This document shows positions 26,707 to 35,583 of a stretch of DNA of 64,000 nucleotides, piece after piece (position 1 is the stretch's first letter; each line of letters begins with the position of its first letter). The position numbers and the translations under genes are program-made. Source of the stretch: Lachnospiraceae bacterium NC2008 (lineage in GTDB: Bacteria > Bacillota > Clostridia > Lachnospirales > Lachnospiraceae). The notes under the pieces are model-generated. The model saw only the letters and a list, made by a program, of their open reading frames with translations. It was not told the origin of the DNA and ran no database searches. The stretch is taken from NCBI GenBank assembly GCA_000687675.1, contig JHWS01000008.1, positions 26,471-90,470 on the forward strand, read 5' to 3'.

Positions 26707-28086
26707 TTATCCTACGTAAAATGTTCCTTCTGAATGAGTAATTGTATTCTTTTTTCCTGATGTTTTAGTAAAAAATATAGCCATAGAAATAGGTCCTATT
26801 CTTCCTAAATACATGGAAATGATAATAATTATTCTTCCTACAGTATCAAGATTAGGAGTCAAACCTCTTGATAATCCTACTGTGGCAAGAGCGCTGACAA
26901 CTTCATAAAGAGCATCAGTAAGAAGTATTCCTCCCCTAGACATAAGTAATAAGGTCATCAATACTACAGTAGTAAAACTAACAAATACTACCGCAGCAGC
27001 CTTACGCATCATTTCCTCCGATACTCTGCGATTAAAGATAACAGTTTCCTTCTTGCCACGAATATATGAAAGTGCATTCATGAATACGAAGAAGAAAGTT
27101 ACTGTCTTTACACCACCTGCAGTGCCTACAGGTGATCCACCTATAAACATAAGTATATATCCCAGCATACAAGTTGATTCTGTTAAGCCATCCTGTGGAA
27201 CTGAAGCAAAGCCTGCCGTTCTAAATGTTACAGATTGGAATAAACTATTTAATAGCTTATCTCCAAGCCCCATATCTCCCATAGTTGCTGGATTGTGGTA
27301 CTCAGCAAAGAATACCCAGGCTGTGCCTACAGCTAATAGGACAAATGTCATAATTAATACAAGTTTAGTATGTTCAGATAAGTGTCTGAATATAGCAATA
27401 GGACTAAAACGTTTTTTTATTCCCGCTACGATTCCGTCCATAACATCAAACCATACAACAAAACCAAGACCGCCTAGTATAATTAGAGTCATAGTCACAA
27501 ACATAAGATATTTAGAATCTCTAAATACTATCATACTTGTTGGACCAACTACATCCATACCTGCATTGCAAAATGCTGAAACAGACTGGAAAACAGCGGC
27601 CCAGATGCCTTTCCATGTACCAAATCTAGGCACGAAACTTATTGCATATAATAATGCACCTATTCCTTCAACCAAGAATACGCCTTTGAATATGCGAACA
27701 AGAAAGGATAGTAATCCTCTATTTTTTTCAACATTAAGAGAATCACCAATAAGCTTACGTTCCGAAAGTGAGAATTTCTTTCGCCCAATAAGCAAAATAA
27801 GTGTTCCAACTGCAACAACACCTAACCCTCCTATTTGGACAAGGGTTATAATAACTAGCTGTCCAAATAGGCTCCAATGAGCAAAGGTATCAACTACAAC
27901 AAGACCTGTAACACAGACTGATGTAGTTGAAGTAAAAAGCGCAGTTACGAAATCCGTATATTGACCTGATGCACTTGAAATAGGGAGCATGAGAAATCCT
28001 GTCCCCAAAAGAATAAATATAAGAAAACTTATAGGTATAAAATGAACTGATGAAATCCTAATATTTTTTAATCTAAATCTAGCCAT
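26707..28086 (-). CDS. ktrB: Potassium transporter membrane subunit (KtrB/TrkH)
   Basis: A 459-residue transporter of the TrkH/KtrB family with the four pseudo-repeated pore loops and their filter glycines: SVCVTGLVVVDT, AFCNAGMDVVG, TFRTAGFASV and ALATVGLSRG. It imports K+ together with KtrA. A promoter with an extended -10 precedes it. I see no recognisable c-di-AMP riboswitch in the 147 bases upstream. The ribosome binding site is weak (AGG). Confidence 0.94.
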   Translation of the reverse strand: MARFRLKNIRISSVHFIPISFLIFILLGTGFLMLPISSASGQYTDFVTALFTSTTSVCVTGLVVVDTFAHWSLFGQLVIITLVQIGGLGVVAVGTLILLIGRKKFSLSERKLIGDSLNVEKNRGLLSFLVRIFKGVFLVEGIGALLYAISFVPRFGTWKGIWAAVFQSVSAFCNAGMDVVGPTSMIVFRDSKYLMFVTMTLIILGGLGFVVWFDVMDGIVAGIKKRFSPIAIFRHLSEHTKLVLIMTFVLLAVGTAWVFFAEYHNPATMGDMGLGDKLLNSLFQSVTFRTAGFASVPQDGLTESTCMLGYILMFIGGSPVGTAGGVKTVTFFFVFMNALSYIRGKKETVIFNRRVSEEMMRKAAAVVFVSFTTVVLMTLLLMSRGGILLTDALYEVVSALATVGLSRGLTPNLDTVGRIIIIISMYLGRIGPISMAIFFTKTSGKKNTITHSEGTFYVG

Positions 28087-28121
28087 AATTATTAAACCTA
28101 ATATAATAGTTATCCTACGAA

Positions 28122-28130
28122 ATTATACCA
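28122..28130 (-). promoter_or_regulatory. Extended -10 promoter of ktrB
   Basis: TGGTATAAT on the minus strand (28122-28130) is a perfect TGn-TATAAT extended -10, 36 bases upstream of the ktrB ATG. No good -35 is present, which extended -10 promoters tolerate. Confidence 0.55.
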
Positions 28131-28233
28131 AATTATCGTGATAAAGCATATATCCCCTTATAGAAGTTCCAGAGTTGATGAAATGTAATATCTATAATTA
28201 TTCTTATTGCAATATGTTTTTCCATACAAAGTA

Positions 28234-28623
28234 CTATTTTGCCTTTTTGTAGTAAAACTTACTACCATCACTAAGATAAAATATCAGCTTATCTTTTTTT
28301 AATTCTATTTCACAAAAAGTAAAACTTGATGTTAGTTGTAGTTCATATTTATTTGAGCCAATCTCTACAACATCGTAATCAATTTCTATTGGCTTTTTGG
28401 TTAGTGTAGTTTCGCATATATAATGACATTTGTCACCGTTAAACTCATATGATTCAGACACTCCGCCTGCCTTAACCTCTTTAGCCGTTGTTTTAGATCC
28501 ATCTGGGTTTATTATCTCATCAATAACCCACTTTCCATCTAAGGTCTCTTCTTTGCTCCCACACCCTGCTAGTAGTGTAAGTGTAAAAATCAGTATAAGA
28601 ACTATGGTTACTGTCTTCTTCAT
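28234..28623 (-). CDS. Small lipoprotein, paralogue family member 1
   Basis: A 129-residue lipoprotein: signal with lipobox LLAGC and a beta-rich domain beginning LDGKWVIDEIINPDG and containing KPIEIDYDVVEIGSNKYEL. The same pattern (GKW/GEW start, SETY, KPIEID, D/E-rich strand, final strand) recurs in the lipoproteins at 52739-53134 and, more distantly, at 42840-43226. It resembles lipocalin-like small lipoproteins of Firmicutes. Function unknown. Probably monocistronic. Confidence 0.75.
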   Translation of the reverse strand: MKKTVTIVLILIFTLTLLAGCGSKEETLDGKWVIDEIINPDGSKTTAKEVKAGGVSESYEFNGDKCHYICETTLTKKPIEIDYDVVEIGSNKYELQLTSSFTFCEIELKKDKLIFYLSDGSKFYYKKAK

Positions 28624-28740
28624 GTAAAAATTCTCCTTAATCTGGTTTTGCTATCATTTTATAAAAAATAGCAGCCTCTGCATCATTCTCTACCTTTGCA
28701 TCTTCAAAAATATAAAAACACAAATACATCTTATAATATA

Positions 28741-28776
28741 AAAATAAAAGGCTGAAGACTCACACGTATTCAGCCT
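28741..28776 (-). terminator. Terminator of the two-lipoprotein operon
   Basis: AGGCTGAA (28749-28756) pairs with TTCAGCCT (28769-28776); the minus strand continues TTTATTTTTA. It is 76 bases past the stop codon at 28852. Confidence 0.8.
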
Positions 28777-28851
28777 GCATTTACACTGATTTATATTCAG
28801 CGTACCCTTGGTGCCATTTTTAATTTTCTTATATCAAACCTTGGATGAAAT

Positions 28852-29769
28852 CTAGAATGTTTTAAATTCCCCTATGCCCCACTCTGTGACTTCACCTACA
28901 TTGCCATATATTTTTTCAATCACCTTATTTGAACGGTCCCAGTCACCCTGGTCAGCCCAGTCTGACGTATATGACTTGAATGTAAGCTTAGCAAACACTG
29001 GTAAATGTTCTTTTTCTACATACATATTTCCTTTCCAGAAAATATCTTCAAAATAATCCTGAGTATAATCAGATTCCATAACATCATTGAATTCTTTTCG
29101 AATAGTTGATGTTATATCTTCATCCCCTGATCCACATGTCCATGTATCAAGAACAAGATTAAGCTTACCATCATCTTCCATCTCAACTATGTACATATGA
29201 TAATCAACGCCGTCACTAAATGTGTATGCTGTACTTCTTGCTTCGATTAGAATAGCATCCTTACCATCTGGCATAGTTATATTTGAAAACAGAACATTGC
29301 TAATGTCTGAGATAATAAAAAATCCTTCAAGAGTTACACTTCCATCTGTAACGAAGCTGCCATCAGATGCAGTTCCAATTGATGATAATATTAGTTCATT
29401 ATTAGAACTATCTAAAGAAACTGTTACCAGCTTATTATCACCAAGATAGGTATATCCTATAATCCCATCTTCAGAAGTAACTATTGGATATAATCCTGAA
29501 TTATCTTTATATCCAATACTCAGCTGATATTTATTATCATCTAAAATCTTCTGACTTTTAATATAAGTATCATAGTCAATTTCTTGTGACTTATTTGTTT
29601 TAGGTTCAGTTTTTCCATTTGTGTTTACATCGGCATTGGCATCTATCGCTGTACTAACCTCTGTTTCAGATTTCCTATTTCTACTGTTATCATCAGAGTT
29701 CTTTCCGCAAGCTGTTAAAGCTGTAGTTAAAATAAGTCCTAGTAAAATTGCTATATTTTTCTTTTTCAT
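28852..29769 (-). CDS. Lipoprotein of unknown function
   Basis: A 305-residue lipoprotein: lipobox ALTAC, a Ser/Thr/Asn-rich linker to about residue 60, then a mostly beta domain (YQLSIGYKDNSGLYPIV; GSVTLEGFFIISD; YHMYIVEMEDDGKLNLVL). It ends TEWGIGEFKTF, faintly like the VVEWGG ending of the proteins at 38728 and 39775. I do not recognise a family. It lies 28 bases after another lipoprotein gene and shares its upstream bipartite element. Confidence 0.72.
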   Translation of the reverse strand: MKKKNIAILLGLILTTALTACGKNSDDNSRNRKSETEVSTAIDANADVNTNGKTEPKTNKSQEIDYDTYIKSQKILDDNKYQLSIGYKDNSGLYPIVTSEDGIIGYTYLGDNKLVTVSLDSSNNELILSSIGTASDGSFVTDGSVTLEGFFIISDISNVLFSNITMPDGKDAILIEARSTAYTFSDGVDYHMYIVEMEDDGKLNLVLDTWTCGSGDEDITSTIRKEFNDVMESDYTQDYFEDIFWKGNMYVEKEHLPVFAKLTFKSYTSDWADQGDWDRSNKVIEKIYGNVGEVTEWGIGEFKTF

Positions 29770-29797
29770 GTCTTTCCTCTTTTAGTCAAATATAGTA

Positions 29798-30493
29798 TTA
29801 ATCAACATAAACGCCATCCCAGTAATATTCATTGATAACGTCTCCTGTATAGGCATTTACTTTTATGCAACTATACTCATTTATTTTAAATTCATAATAT
29901 AATCCATCAAACTCATTATAGTATAAACCATATGTTCCTGTAATTGGTTCTTCGTTTGTATTCTCAAAAATCTTATCTTTATTATCTTCTGCAAGGTTAT
30001 ATACTGTATCAAAAACAGAAGCAACAGGGATAATATCACTTGAATTAATATTTAATCTATAAGGTGTATCATTTAGGCCATACCACTGATATGTTCCATC
30101 CCTACCTTCTATAGCTTCATATAATAAATCAACAACTATTGCGCCTTCTTTGCAGAAATAACCATTAACTCTAAGACTTCCGTCAGCCATGCTATTGCCA
30201 TAACCTGTGAAATAAATATCAAAATCAATTGATTCATCCGCTTCTTTTAATATTTTTAATATTTCCTTTTTGGTAGACTTATCCACATATACCCTATCAA
30301 AATATGTTTCATCAATATATGTATGATTACCTATCTTATCAAGTTTAATTTGTTCGAATGGTACTGATGACTTTGTAACCGAATCTTTTGAAGTATCTCT
30401 TTTTCGACGTCTTCCTTCTTCTTCCCCACAAGCAGTCATAGCCAGTGCCAAGGTGCAAATTAAAACTAATAAAATACTAAACTTCTTTTTCAT
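29798..30493 (-). CDS. Lipoprotein with Arg-rich stretch after the lipid cysteine
   Basis: A 231-residue lipoprotein: lipobox AMTAC, then the unusual basic stretch EEEGRRRKRDTSK before the folded part. The C-terminal region (YGLYYNEFDGLYYEFKINEY, then IKVNAYTGDVINEYYWDG) resembles PepSY/peptidase-propeptide style repeats that end with TGDV. Function unknown. It is the first gene downstream of the bipartite promoter element at 30533-30563. Confidence 0.72.
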   Translation of the reverse strand: MKKKFSILLVLICTLALAMTACGEEEGRRRKRDTSKDSVTKSSVPFEQIKLDKIGNHTYIDETYFDRVYVDKSTKKEILKILKEADESIDFDIYFTGYGNSMADGSLRVNGYFCKEGAIVVDLLYEAIEGRDGTYQWYGLNDTPYRLNINSSDIIPVASVFDTVYNLAEDNKDKIFENTNEEPITGTYGLYYNEFDGLYYEFKINEYSCIKVNAYTGDVINEYYWDGVYVD

Positions 30494-30532
30494 AATCGCC
30501 CACTCCCAATATTTTTTAACTAGTTACTATAG

Positions 30533-30563
30533 TATATACGGATGGGGATTAAAACTTTTATGG
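30533..30563 (-). promoter_or_regulatory. Bipartite element CCATAAA-N16-CGTATATA, copy 3
   Basis: CCATAAA (30557-30563) and CGTATATA (30533-30540) with exactly 16 bases between, 40 bases upstream of the lipoprotein ATG. Same motif and spacing as at 39684-39714 and 41507-41537. Likely a promoter for an alternative sigma factor. The motif pattern is directly seen; its function is inferred. Confidence 0.6.
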
Positions 30564-30604
30564 TAAAAATATAAAATCCAGAAATAATTCCTTACTTCTG
30601 GATT
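30564..30604 (-). terminator. Terminator of the CmpB-like gene
   Basis: AATCCAGAA (30575-30583) pairs with TTCTGGATT (30596-30604). The minus strand continues TTATATTTTTA. It directly abuts the CCATAAA of the next operon's promoter element. Confidence 0.78.
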
Positions 30605-30625
30605 TCTATGTAAAACACATTAGCT

Positions 30626-31393
30626 TTATCCCTTAAGTTCCCTAATCTTATCCTTAAGAGCATCAGTTATATGAACGATATTCATTAGGTTTTTACCATG
30701 TTTTCTAACCTTGCCTGGCATAAATCTACGGATTCTGAAAAGCATCCTCTTTTGATTAAGTGTTAGCTTTTCTGCATATGAGACTACAAGTTGCTTAGTA
30801 GATGCAAGCTTTTCGTAGTTCTCCTGTGCCCTAATATTAAACTCTTCATGCATCTTCTCAACTTCAGTTAAAAGCGCAGAAAGGCTAGCCTCAGTTAGTG
30901 CAAAATCAGCCCCAAAGAGTATTGCAAATATAAGAGCAAACACTTCATAAACAAGAGGATTTATAGCTTCATGCATACCATTAACAAAAGGAATAAGATA
31001 CTTCACAATAGCAACGCCAGCAAGACCAAAACCTATACTTACTGGCACGCAGATTCTGCCCTGTATATTAAGTGGCATCTTACTATAATCCCACCATCTG
31101 GCATGGAACCTCTTTTCAAGTACCCATGAAGTCCCAAACTCTGCAACTGCACTTGCAAGGTAGCTTACTACAAATATGCCCCATACCGGAAAATCTGGCG
31201 ACGAAAGAAAACTAATAGAGCTAAATGCTGCCGATGCAGCTACTACACATGATCCATATATAGGACAAATAGGTCCAAACAAGAATCCCCTGTCAGCCCA
31301 CTTTTTTTCCTTAGCAGAACAATATATGGACTCCCATATCCAGCCAAGAAAACTATAAAAAATAAATTCTACAAATAACTGCGAAATCGCCAT
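30626..31393 (-). CDS. CmpB-type putative ABC transporter membrane protein (PF06541)
   Basis: A 255-residue membrane protein matching the ABC-transporter type IV / CmpB family, with the characteristic start FYSFLGWIWESIYCS and GFLFGPICPIYGSC, and RWWDYSKMPLNIQGRICV in the middle. About six membrane spans are followed by a basic cytoplasmic tail of about 80 residues with coiled-coil character. No ATPase gene lies nearby, and transport has not been shown for most members. The start has a GAGGGA site. Confidence 0.82.
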   Translation of the reverse strand: MAISQLFVEFIFYSFLGWIWESIYCSAKEKKWADRGFLFGPICPIYGSCVVAASAAFSSISFLSSPDFPVWGIFVVSYLASAVAEFGTSWVLEKRFHARWWDYSKMPLNIQGRICVPVSIGFGLAGVAIVKYLIPFVNGMHEAINPLVYEVFALIFAILFGADFALTEASLSALLTEVEKMHEEFNIRAQENYEKLASTKQLVVSYAEKLTLNQKRMLFRIRRFMPGKVRKHGKNLMNIVHITDALKDKIRELKG

Positions 31394-31427
31394 CTACTAT
31401 CCCTCATCCATCCATAATAATATATAA

Positions 31428-31453
31428 AAGCGCTGTAGTAATCTACAACGCTT
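31428..31453 (-). terminator. Terminator of the large GGDEF gene
   Basis: AAGCGCTGTAG (31428-31438) pairs with CTACAACGCTT (31443-31453) around a 4-base loop with two mismatched positions. TTATAT follows on the minus strand. Confidence 0.75.
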
Positions 31454-31479
31454 CACCTTCACACCATACGTTCTATTAA

Positions 31480-33486
31480 TTACTCTTTCAAACGCTTCTT
31501 ATCTTCATACATCTCTCTGTCGGCACGTTCAAAAACATCTGATATTAAATTATCACTTGCCGGGATATATTCTGACATACCGGATGCAAGAATCGGTCCT
31601 GAGCCTGTTTTTGCATTATCAAGAATCTTCGAGCGAAGCTTTTTCATAAGTTCTGCTCTATTAGTATAATCATCTCCACGTAAAAATACTGTAAATTCAT
31701 CGCCACCTATTCGAAATACCGGGCTATGGGCAAAAATATCACATAAAACCTTTGCCGTTTGCTTTATATACTCATCGCCTGCATTGTGACCTTCAGTATC
31801 ATTAACCAGCTTAAGATTATTGGCATCGCATACAACAAGACCAAAAGGCAGATAATCAAGCCCCTTATTAATGTTTTCCTGAACTGATTTTTCAAGTTCC
31901 TTATAGGCAGTCTTGTTTTTGACACCAGTTAGTTCATCTCGTCTGGCTAGTTCTTTTTCATTGCTAAGAGCTTTAAGATGCTCCCTCTCCCTTTTAACTT
32001 CATCATCGATATTAACAATACCAAAAATATAATGAATACCATCGTTAGTCTTATGAGTAGTCATCCTTACATAGTGAACAGAATCAGGTGCCACAATTCT
32101 ATAATCGATAGAAGTCATCTTTCGTTCACTAAGAGAACTGATTATATAGTCTTTATCTATATATCCAAGCACCATATCCCGGTCAGCTTTATAAACTATC
32201 TTTTTAATATCCAATATGGAATCCCCAAAGAAATCCTCCCCGGAATATTTCATATCAAGCCTGCCATATATGTTTTTACACTCGTAGCTTATATAATTCG
32301 AATTCTCTATATTTACGTAATATAAAATATCATAGTTTGATGCCAGACTTTCCGCTATCTGAGTAAATGTTGCATAACTCTTTTGAGTTTCTTTGCGAAT
32401 GTTCTCAGCAACAATTTCATCTTCAATATCCTTTTCGTATAAAACAAAATGTTTATTGTCATGTGCTCGCATCAATGTAAACAGGAAAAATCTAGACTGT
32501 CCATCAATCATAAGCCTGTATTTATAAGAAAATGACTTTCTGCCCTCAAGACTCTTGAGCATAGCATCCTTTTTATGAATACTCTTGGCAAATTCTCTGT
32601 CGTCAGGATGAACAAACTTATCAACATTCACTTCCGTCTCACTGTAAAAGTCTTTACCAACTACAGGAACATTCATAGCTTCATATCTCTGACTTTTCAC
32701 AAACTCTCTGAACTCTCCTGTATCTATCCTTATGTAATACATAGCGTCATAATCTTTTGCAAGTCCAGAAGCAATATGATCATATATTTCTTTTTCCTTC
32801 TTTTCTCCTGCTTCAACAAATGAATGCACTACACATATGCTGATAATAAGCCCCGCTGCATATGTGGGATATAAAGGTTCCAAAATCTGCAGCACTAAAA
32901 ACAGCTCCATAACAAGACATGTTGTACCTAAGGCCAAATATCTGACTTTTTCAGCTCCAGATGTTAATCTTGCGATATATATCATGTAGATTAAGGCCGC
33001 AAAATAGAGACATATTTGCAGAATAAAAGCAATATGCCTTCCCGGTTCCATAATATATTCATGTTTATTGTTAAATGAAAAAATAAATGGATAAAAATAG
33101 TTAATTAATAGATATATAATTCCAAGAACAAATATAAATAACGCTGAATGATATAAAAACCTGCTTTTCCTTTTCTTTGAAGCCATATAAGTAACAACAC
33201 AGCGCATCCATGTAAGCATGGTAAGAAACATGAAGAAGAAATACAGCAAACAGTCAATATATAATAAATAGAATATAGAATCTACTTCATGATAGTTATA
33301 AAGAATCCCCCATCCTATATCAGAGATAAAATAACAGTTTGTTGCTATAAGAAATAATCTGTAACTGAAAAAAGTATTTTTTTCATCATCATTTTTCGAT
33401 TGAAGAACACTTTTTCTAAAAAGTATTCCACGATTAATTATGAAATTAAGAATTAAAGCCAATAAACTTATAAAAGAGTAAGTCAT
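31480..33486 (-). CDS. Large membrane GGDEF protein with PAS-like domains
   Basis: About 668 residues: seven hydrophobic segments over roughly the first 225 residues (7TM-like sensor). Two PAS-like repeats follow, each starting with a similar pattern (ASGLAKDYDAMYYIRIDTGEF and ESLASNYDILYYVNIENSNY). The C-terminal GGDEF domain has intact RIGGDEFTVFL, and no RxxD site. It should be an active diguanylate cyclase. The open frame extends to a TTG at 33552, but the ATG at 33486, behind AGGAGAG with rather long spacing, starts MTYSFISLLALILNF. The start is uncertain. Confidence 0.82.
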   Translation of the reverse strand: MTYSFISLLALILNFIINRGILFRKSVLQSKNDDEKNTFFSYRLFLIATNCYFISDIGWGILYNYHEVDSIFYLLYIDCLLYFFFMFLTMLTWMRCVVTYMASKKRKSRFLYHSALFIFVLGIIYLLINYFYPFIFSFNNKHEYIMEPGRHIAFILQICLYFAALIYMIYIARLTSGAEKVRYLALGTTCLVMELFLVLQILEPLYPTYAAGLIISICVVHSFVEAGEKKEKEIYDHIASGLAKDYDAMYYIRIDTGEFREFVKSQRYEAMNVPVVGKDFYSETEVNVDKFVHPDDREFAKSIHKKDAMLKSLEGRKSFSYKYRLMIDGQSRFFLFTLMRAHDNKHFVLYEKDIEDEIVAENIRKETQKSYATFTQIAESLASNYDILYYVNIENSNYISYECKNIYGRLDMKYSGEDFFGDSILDIKKIVYKADRDMVLGYIDKDYIISSLSERKMTSIDYRIVAPDSVHYVRMTTHKTNDGIHYIFGIVNIDDEVKREREHLKALSNEKELARRDELTGVKNKTAYKELEKSVQENINKGLDYLPFGLVVCDANNLKLVNDTEGHNAGDEYIKQTAKVLCDIFAHSPVFRIGGDEFTVFLRGDDYTNRAELMKKLRSKILDNAKTGSGPILASGMSEYIPASDNLISDVFERADREMYEDKKRLKE

Positions 33487-33580
33487 ATTACTATAATGCT
33501 CTCCTGGTCCACTTTTATAATATAGCCACCGCTTAACGCTCGATAACCCCAATCGTAAGATAAATTATATCATAAAAACA

Positions 33581-34723
33581 TTAATACTCTTCAAGGAAAT
33601 TATGTCTTACGCCATCTTTCTTGTATTCAACAATAGTATCAAGATTAACATTCTCAACGCTTCTGAATATGTTGTACTCAATAAAAGGATTGGTTTCCTT
33701 AAGCTGGGCGATTAACTTCTTAGTTTCAAGTCGCTTACTTGAGGTAGTACCATCCTCATGACAGGTTGTACAGGTTTCTGTAAAGTGGCATGCACACTGA
33801 AGAAAATGAAGTTCATTATAATCTCTCCATGCACAGATATCTGCTTCCCTAATAAGATAAAGAGGTCTTATAAGCTCCATTCCCTCAAAATTGGAACTGT
33901 GAAGCTTAGGCATCATAGTCTGAACCTGACCTCCGTATAACATTCCCATCAAGATAGTTTCTATCACATCATCAAAATGATGACCGAGGGCTATCTTATT
34001 GCAGCCAAGTTCTTTTGCCTTACTGTAGAGGTAGCCTCTTCTCATCCTTGCGCAGAGATAACATGGGCTCTTTTCTATAGTATCTACAGTATCAAATATA
34101 GTACTTTCAAACACAGTTATAGGAATACCAAGAGCCTTGGCATTGCTTTCTATAAGAGCCCTGTTTTCCTTATTATACCCGGGATCCATAACAAGAAAGG
34201 TTAGTTCAAAATTCACCTGTCTGTGTTTTTTTATCTCCTGAAAGAGCTTTGCCATAAGCATAGAGTCCTTGCCCCCGGATATACAGACAGCAATATGGTC
34301 TCCTTCTTCAATAAGCCTGTAGGTTTTAACAGCTTTGGCAAATTGCGAAAAAATTTGCTTATGGAACTTTTTCTGAATACTAGCTTCCGCTTTCTTTCTC
34401 TTTTCTTCTATATCTTCCTGGCTCTTCATACCAGACCTGATATAGCCAACATATCCCTCAGCAAGGCTGTAACAATCTCTGCCCTCAAGATATTCGAGGC
34501 TATCATCAAGTTCTCTGGACATACGGCCAATCTCACAATAAAAAACCAACTTAGTTTCCTTTGGAATATCAGCAAGTTCCTTACTGCTTTCCAGGTCTTC
34601 AACATATATGTTAATAGCCTCAGGCATCATGCCATAAGCTACAAGTCCCTCATCTCTTATATCAATTAGTTTATAAGACTCTTTTGGAAGATTTTTTAAT
34701 TCATCATATGTTATTTCTTTCAT
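33581..34723 (-). CDS. ttcA: Rhodanese-TtcA fusion, probable tRNA 2-thiolation enzyme
   Basis: A 380-residue protein. The N-terminal rhodanese-like domain (1-100) has Cys63 in FYCEIGRMS. The C-terminal PP-loop ATPase has SGGKDS at 149-154, the CYLCARMRRGYLYSKA cysteine pair, GHHFDD, and a later QCACHFTETCTTC cluster. TtcA enzymes thiolate cytidine 32 of tRNA using an Fe-S cluster. The fused rhodanese could supply persulfide sulfur in cis. The later region carries more cysteines than usual, so a related thiolation target is possible. Confidence 0.8.
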   Translation of the reverse strand: MKEITYDELKNLPKESYKLIDIRDEGLVAYGMMPEAINIYVEDLESSKELADIPKETKLVFYCEIGRMSRELDDSLEYLEGRDCYSLAEGYVGYIRSGMKSQEDIEEKRKKAEASIQKKFHKQIFSQFAKAVKTYRLIEEGDHIAVCISGGKDSMLMAKLFQEIKKHRQVNFELTFLVMDPGYNKENRALIESNAKALGIPITVFESTIFDTVDTIEKSPCYLCARMRRGYLYSKAKELGCNKIALGHHFDDVIETILMGMLYGGQVQTMMPKLHSSNFEGMELIRPLYLIREADICAWRDYNELHFLQCACHFTETCTTCHEDGTTSSKRLETKKLIAQLKETNPFIEYNIFRSVENVNLDTIVEYKKDGVRHNFLEEY

Positions 34724-34962
34724 CTATATAGCTCCAATACGGTTATATGCTTATCTATTATACTTTATTTCTCTGTATATAATAAGCTTTTAAGAATATA
34801 TTTCAACAATTAACATTAGCGGAATTATTGTATGTAACGTTAGTTAATATGCACTATCAAACACAGTTTTATCCCTGCTTTAGTTTAACATTTTGCACAA
34901 TTTTTATTGTAAAAGTATTGATGTAATGATATCTTATATTCTAGAAATTATGGGAGCATGAC

Positions 34963-35559
34963 ATGAAAGAAAAGATTAAAAAAATCCTTCCAATAGTTAA
35001 ACAGGTTATATTTATTGCTGTACTACTTGCTGGTGTAGTATGGCTATCAATTTTAGCATACAAAAAATATACCTATTATCGTCCTATGAAAGTTATGAAG
35101 AAGTTTATGGAAGCTTCGATTAATAACGACGTAGAAGGAATTGAAGCATGCTGCCATCCATATTTTTATGATCGTATTAAGCCTGTGGCATTAAGCGACG
35201 CTGCCAGATTTGAAGAATATAGAAAGAACGGAGCCAAGATTAGTTATAAAATCACTAGCCTTAATATTGACACTGATTCTGATGACAAATGGGAAAAATA
35301 TACAAAAGAAAAAATAGTATATAAATGGGAACATAAGACTAATCATATAGCAGATGCCAATCTTGATGATATTAATTTCGATATTAATAAATGGACCAAT
35401 AGGGCTACTATTGATATTGAAGTAACAATAGAAGTGCCAAAACACAAAGAATTAAACACACAATATTATTGTGCATATAGATTAGTTGAAATTGATAACA
35501 AATGGTATGTTTTTAATACTTATAGAAACGAAGACGATAACTACGAGTGTTATTGGTAA
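34963..35559 (+). CDS. Membrane-anchored extracytoplasmic protein of unknown function
   Basis: A 198-residue protein: basic N-terminus, one membrane span (about 13-32), then an extracellular domain beginning RPMKVMKKFMEASINNDVEGIEACCHPYF. That opening resembles NTF2-like / DUF4878-type lipoprotein domains, where a helical 'number of events per cell' segment precedes a curved sheet. It ends YNECYW-like (DNYECYW). It is one of the few plus-strand genes, and its start has GGGAGC. Function unknown. Confidence 0.7.
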   Translation: MKEKIKKILPIVKQVIFIAVLLAGVVWLSILAYKKYTYYRPMKVMKKFMEASINNDVEGIEACCHPYFYDRIKPVALSDAARFEEYRKNGAKISYKITSLNIDTDSDDKWEKYTKEKIVYKWEHKTNHIADANLDDINFDINKWTNRATIDIEVTIEVPKHKELNTQYYCAYRLVEIDNKWYVFNTYRNEDDNYECYW

Positions 35560-35583
35560 TGTTACTAATAAAATATTTATAAT

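Noticed and set aside
27053..27880. A 275-codon plus-strand frame antisense to ktrB
   Set aside because: It mirrors a strongly conserved transporter and has composition of a shadow frame (Pro/Thr/Ile-rich), without a ribosome binding site.
28087..28233. Possible c-di-AMP (ydaO-type) riboswitch upstream of ktrB
   Set aside because: Only 147 bases are available and no characteristic conserved helices can be seen.
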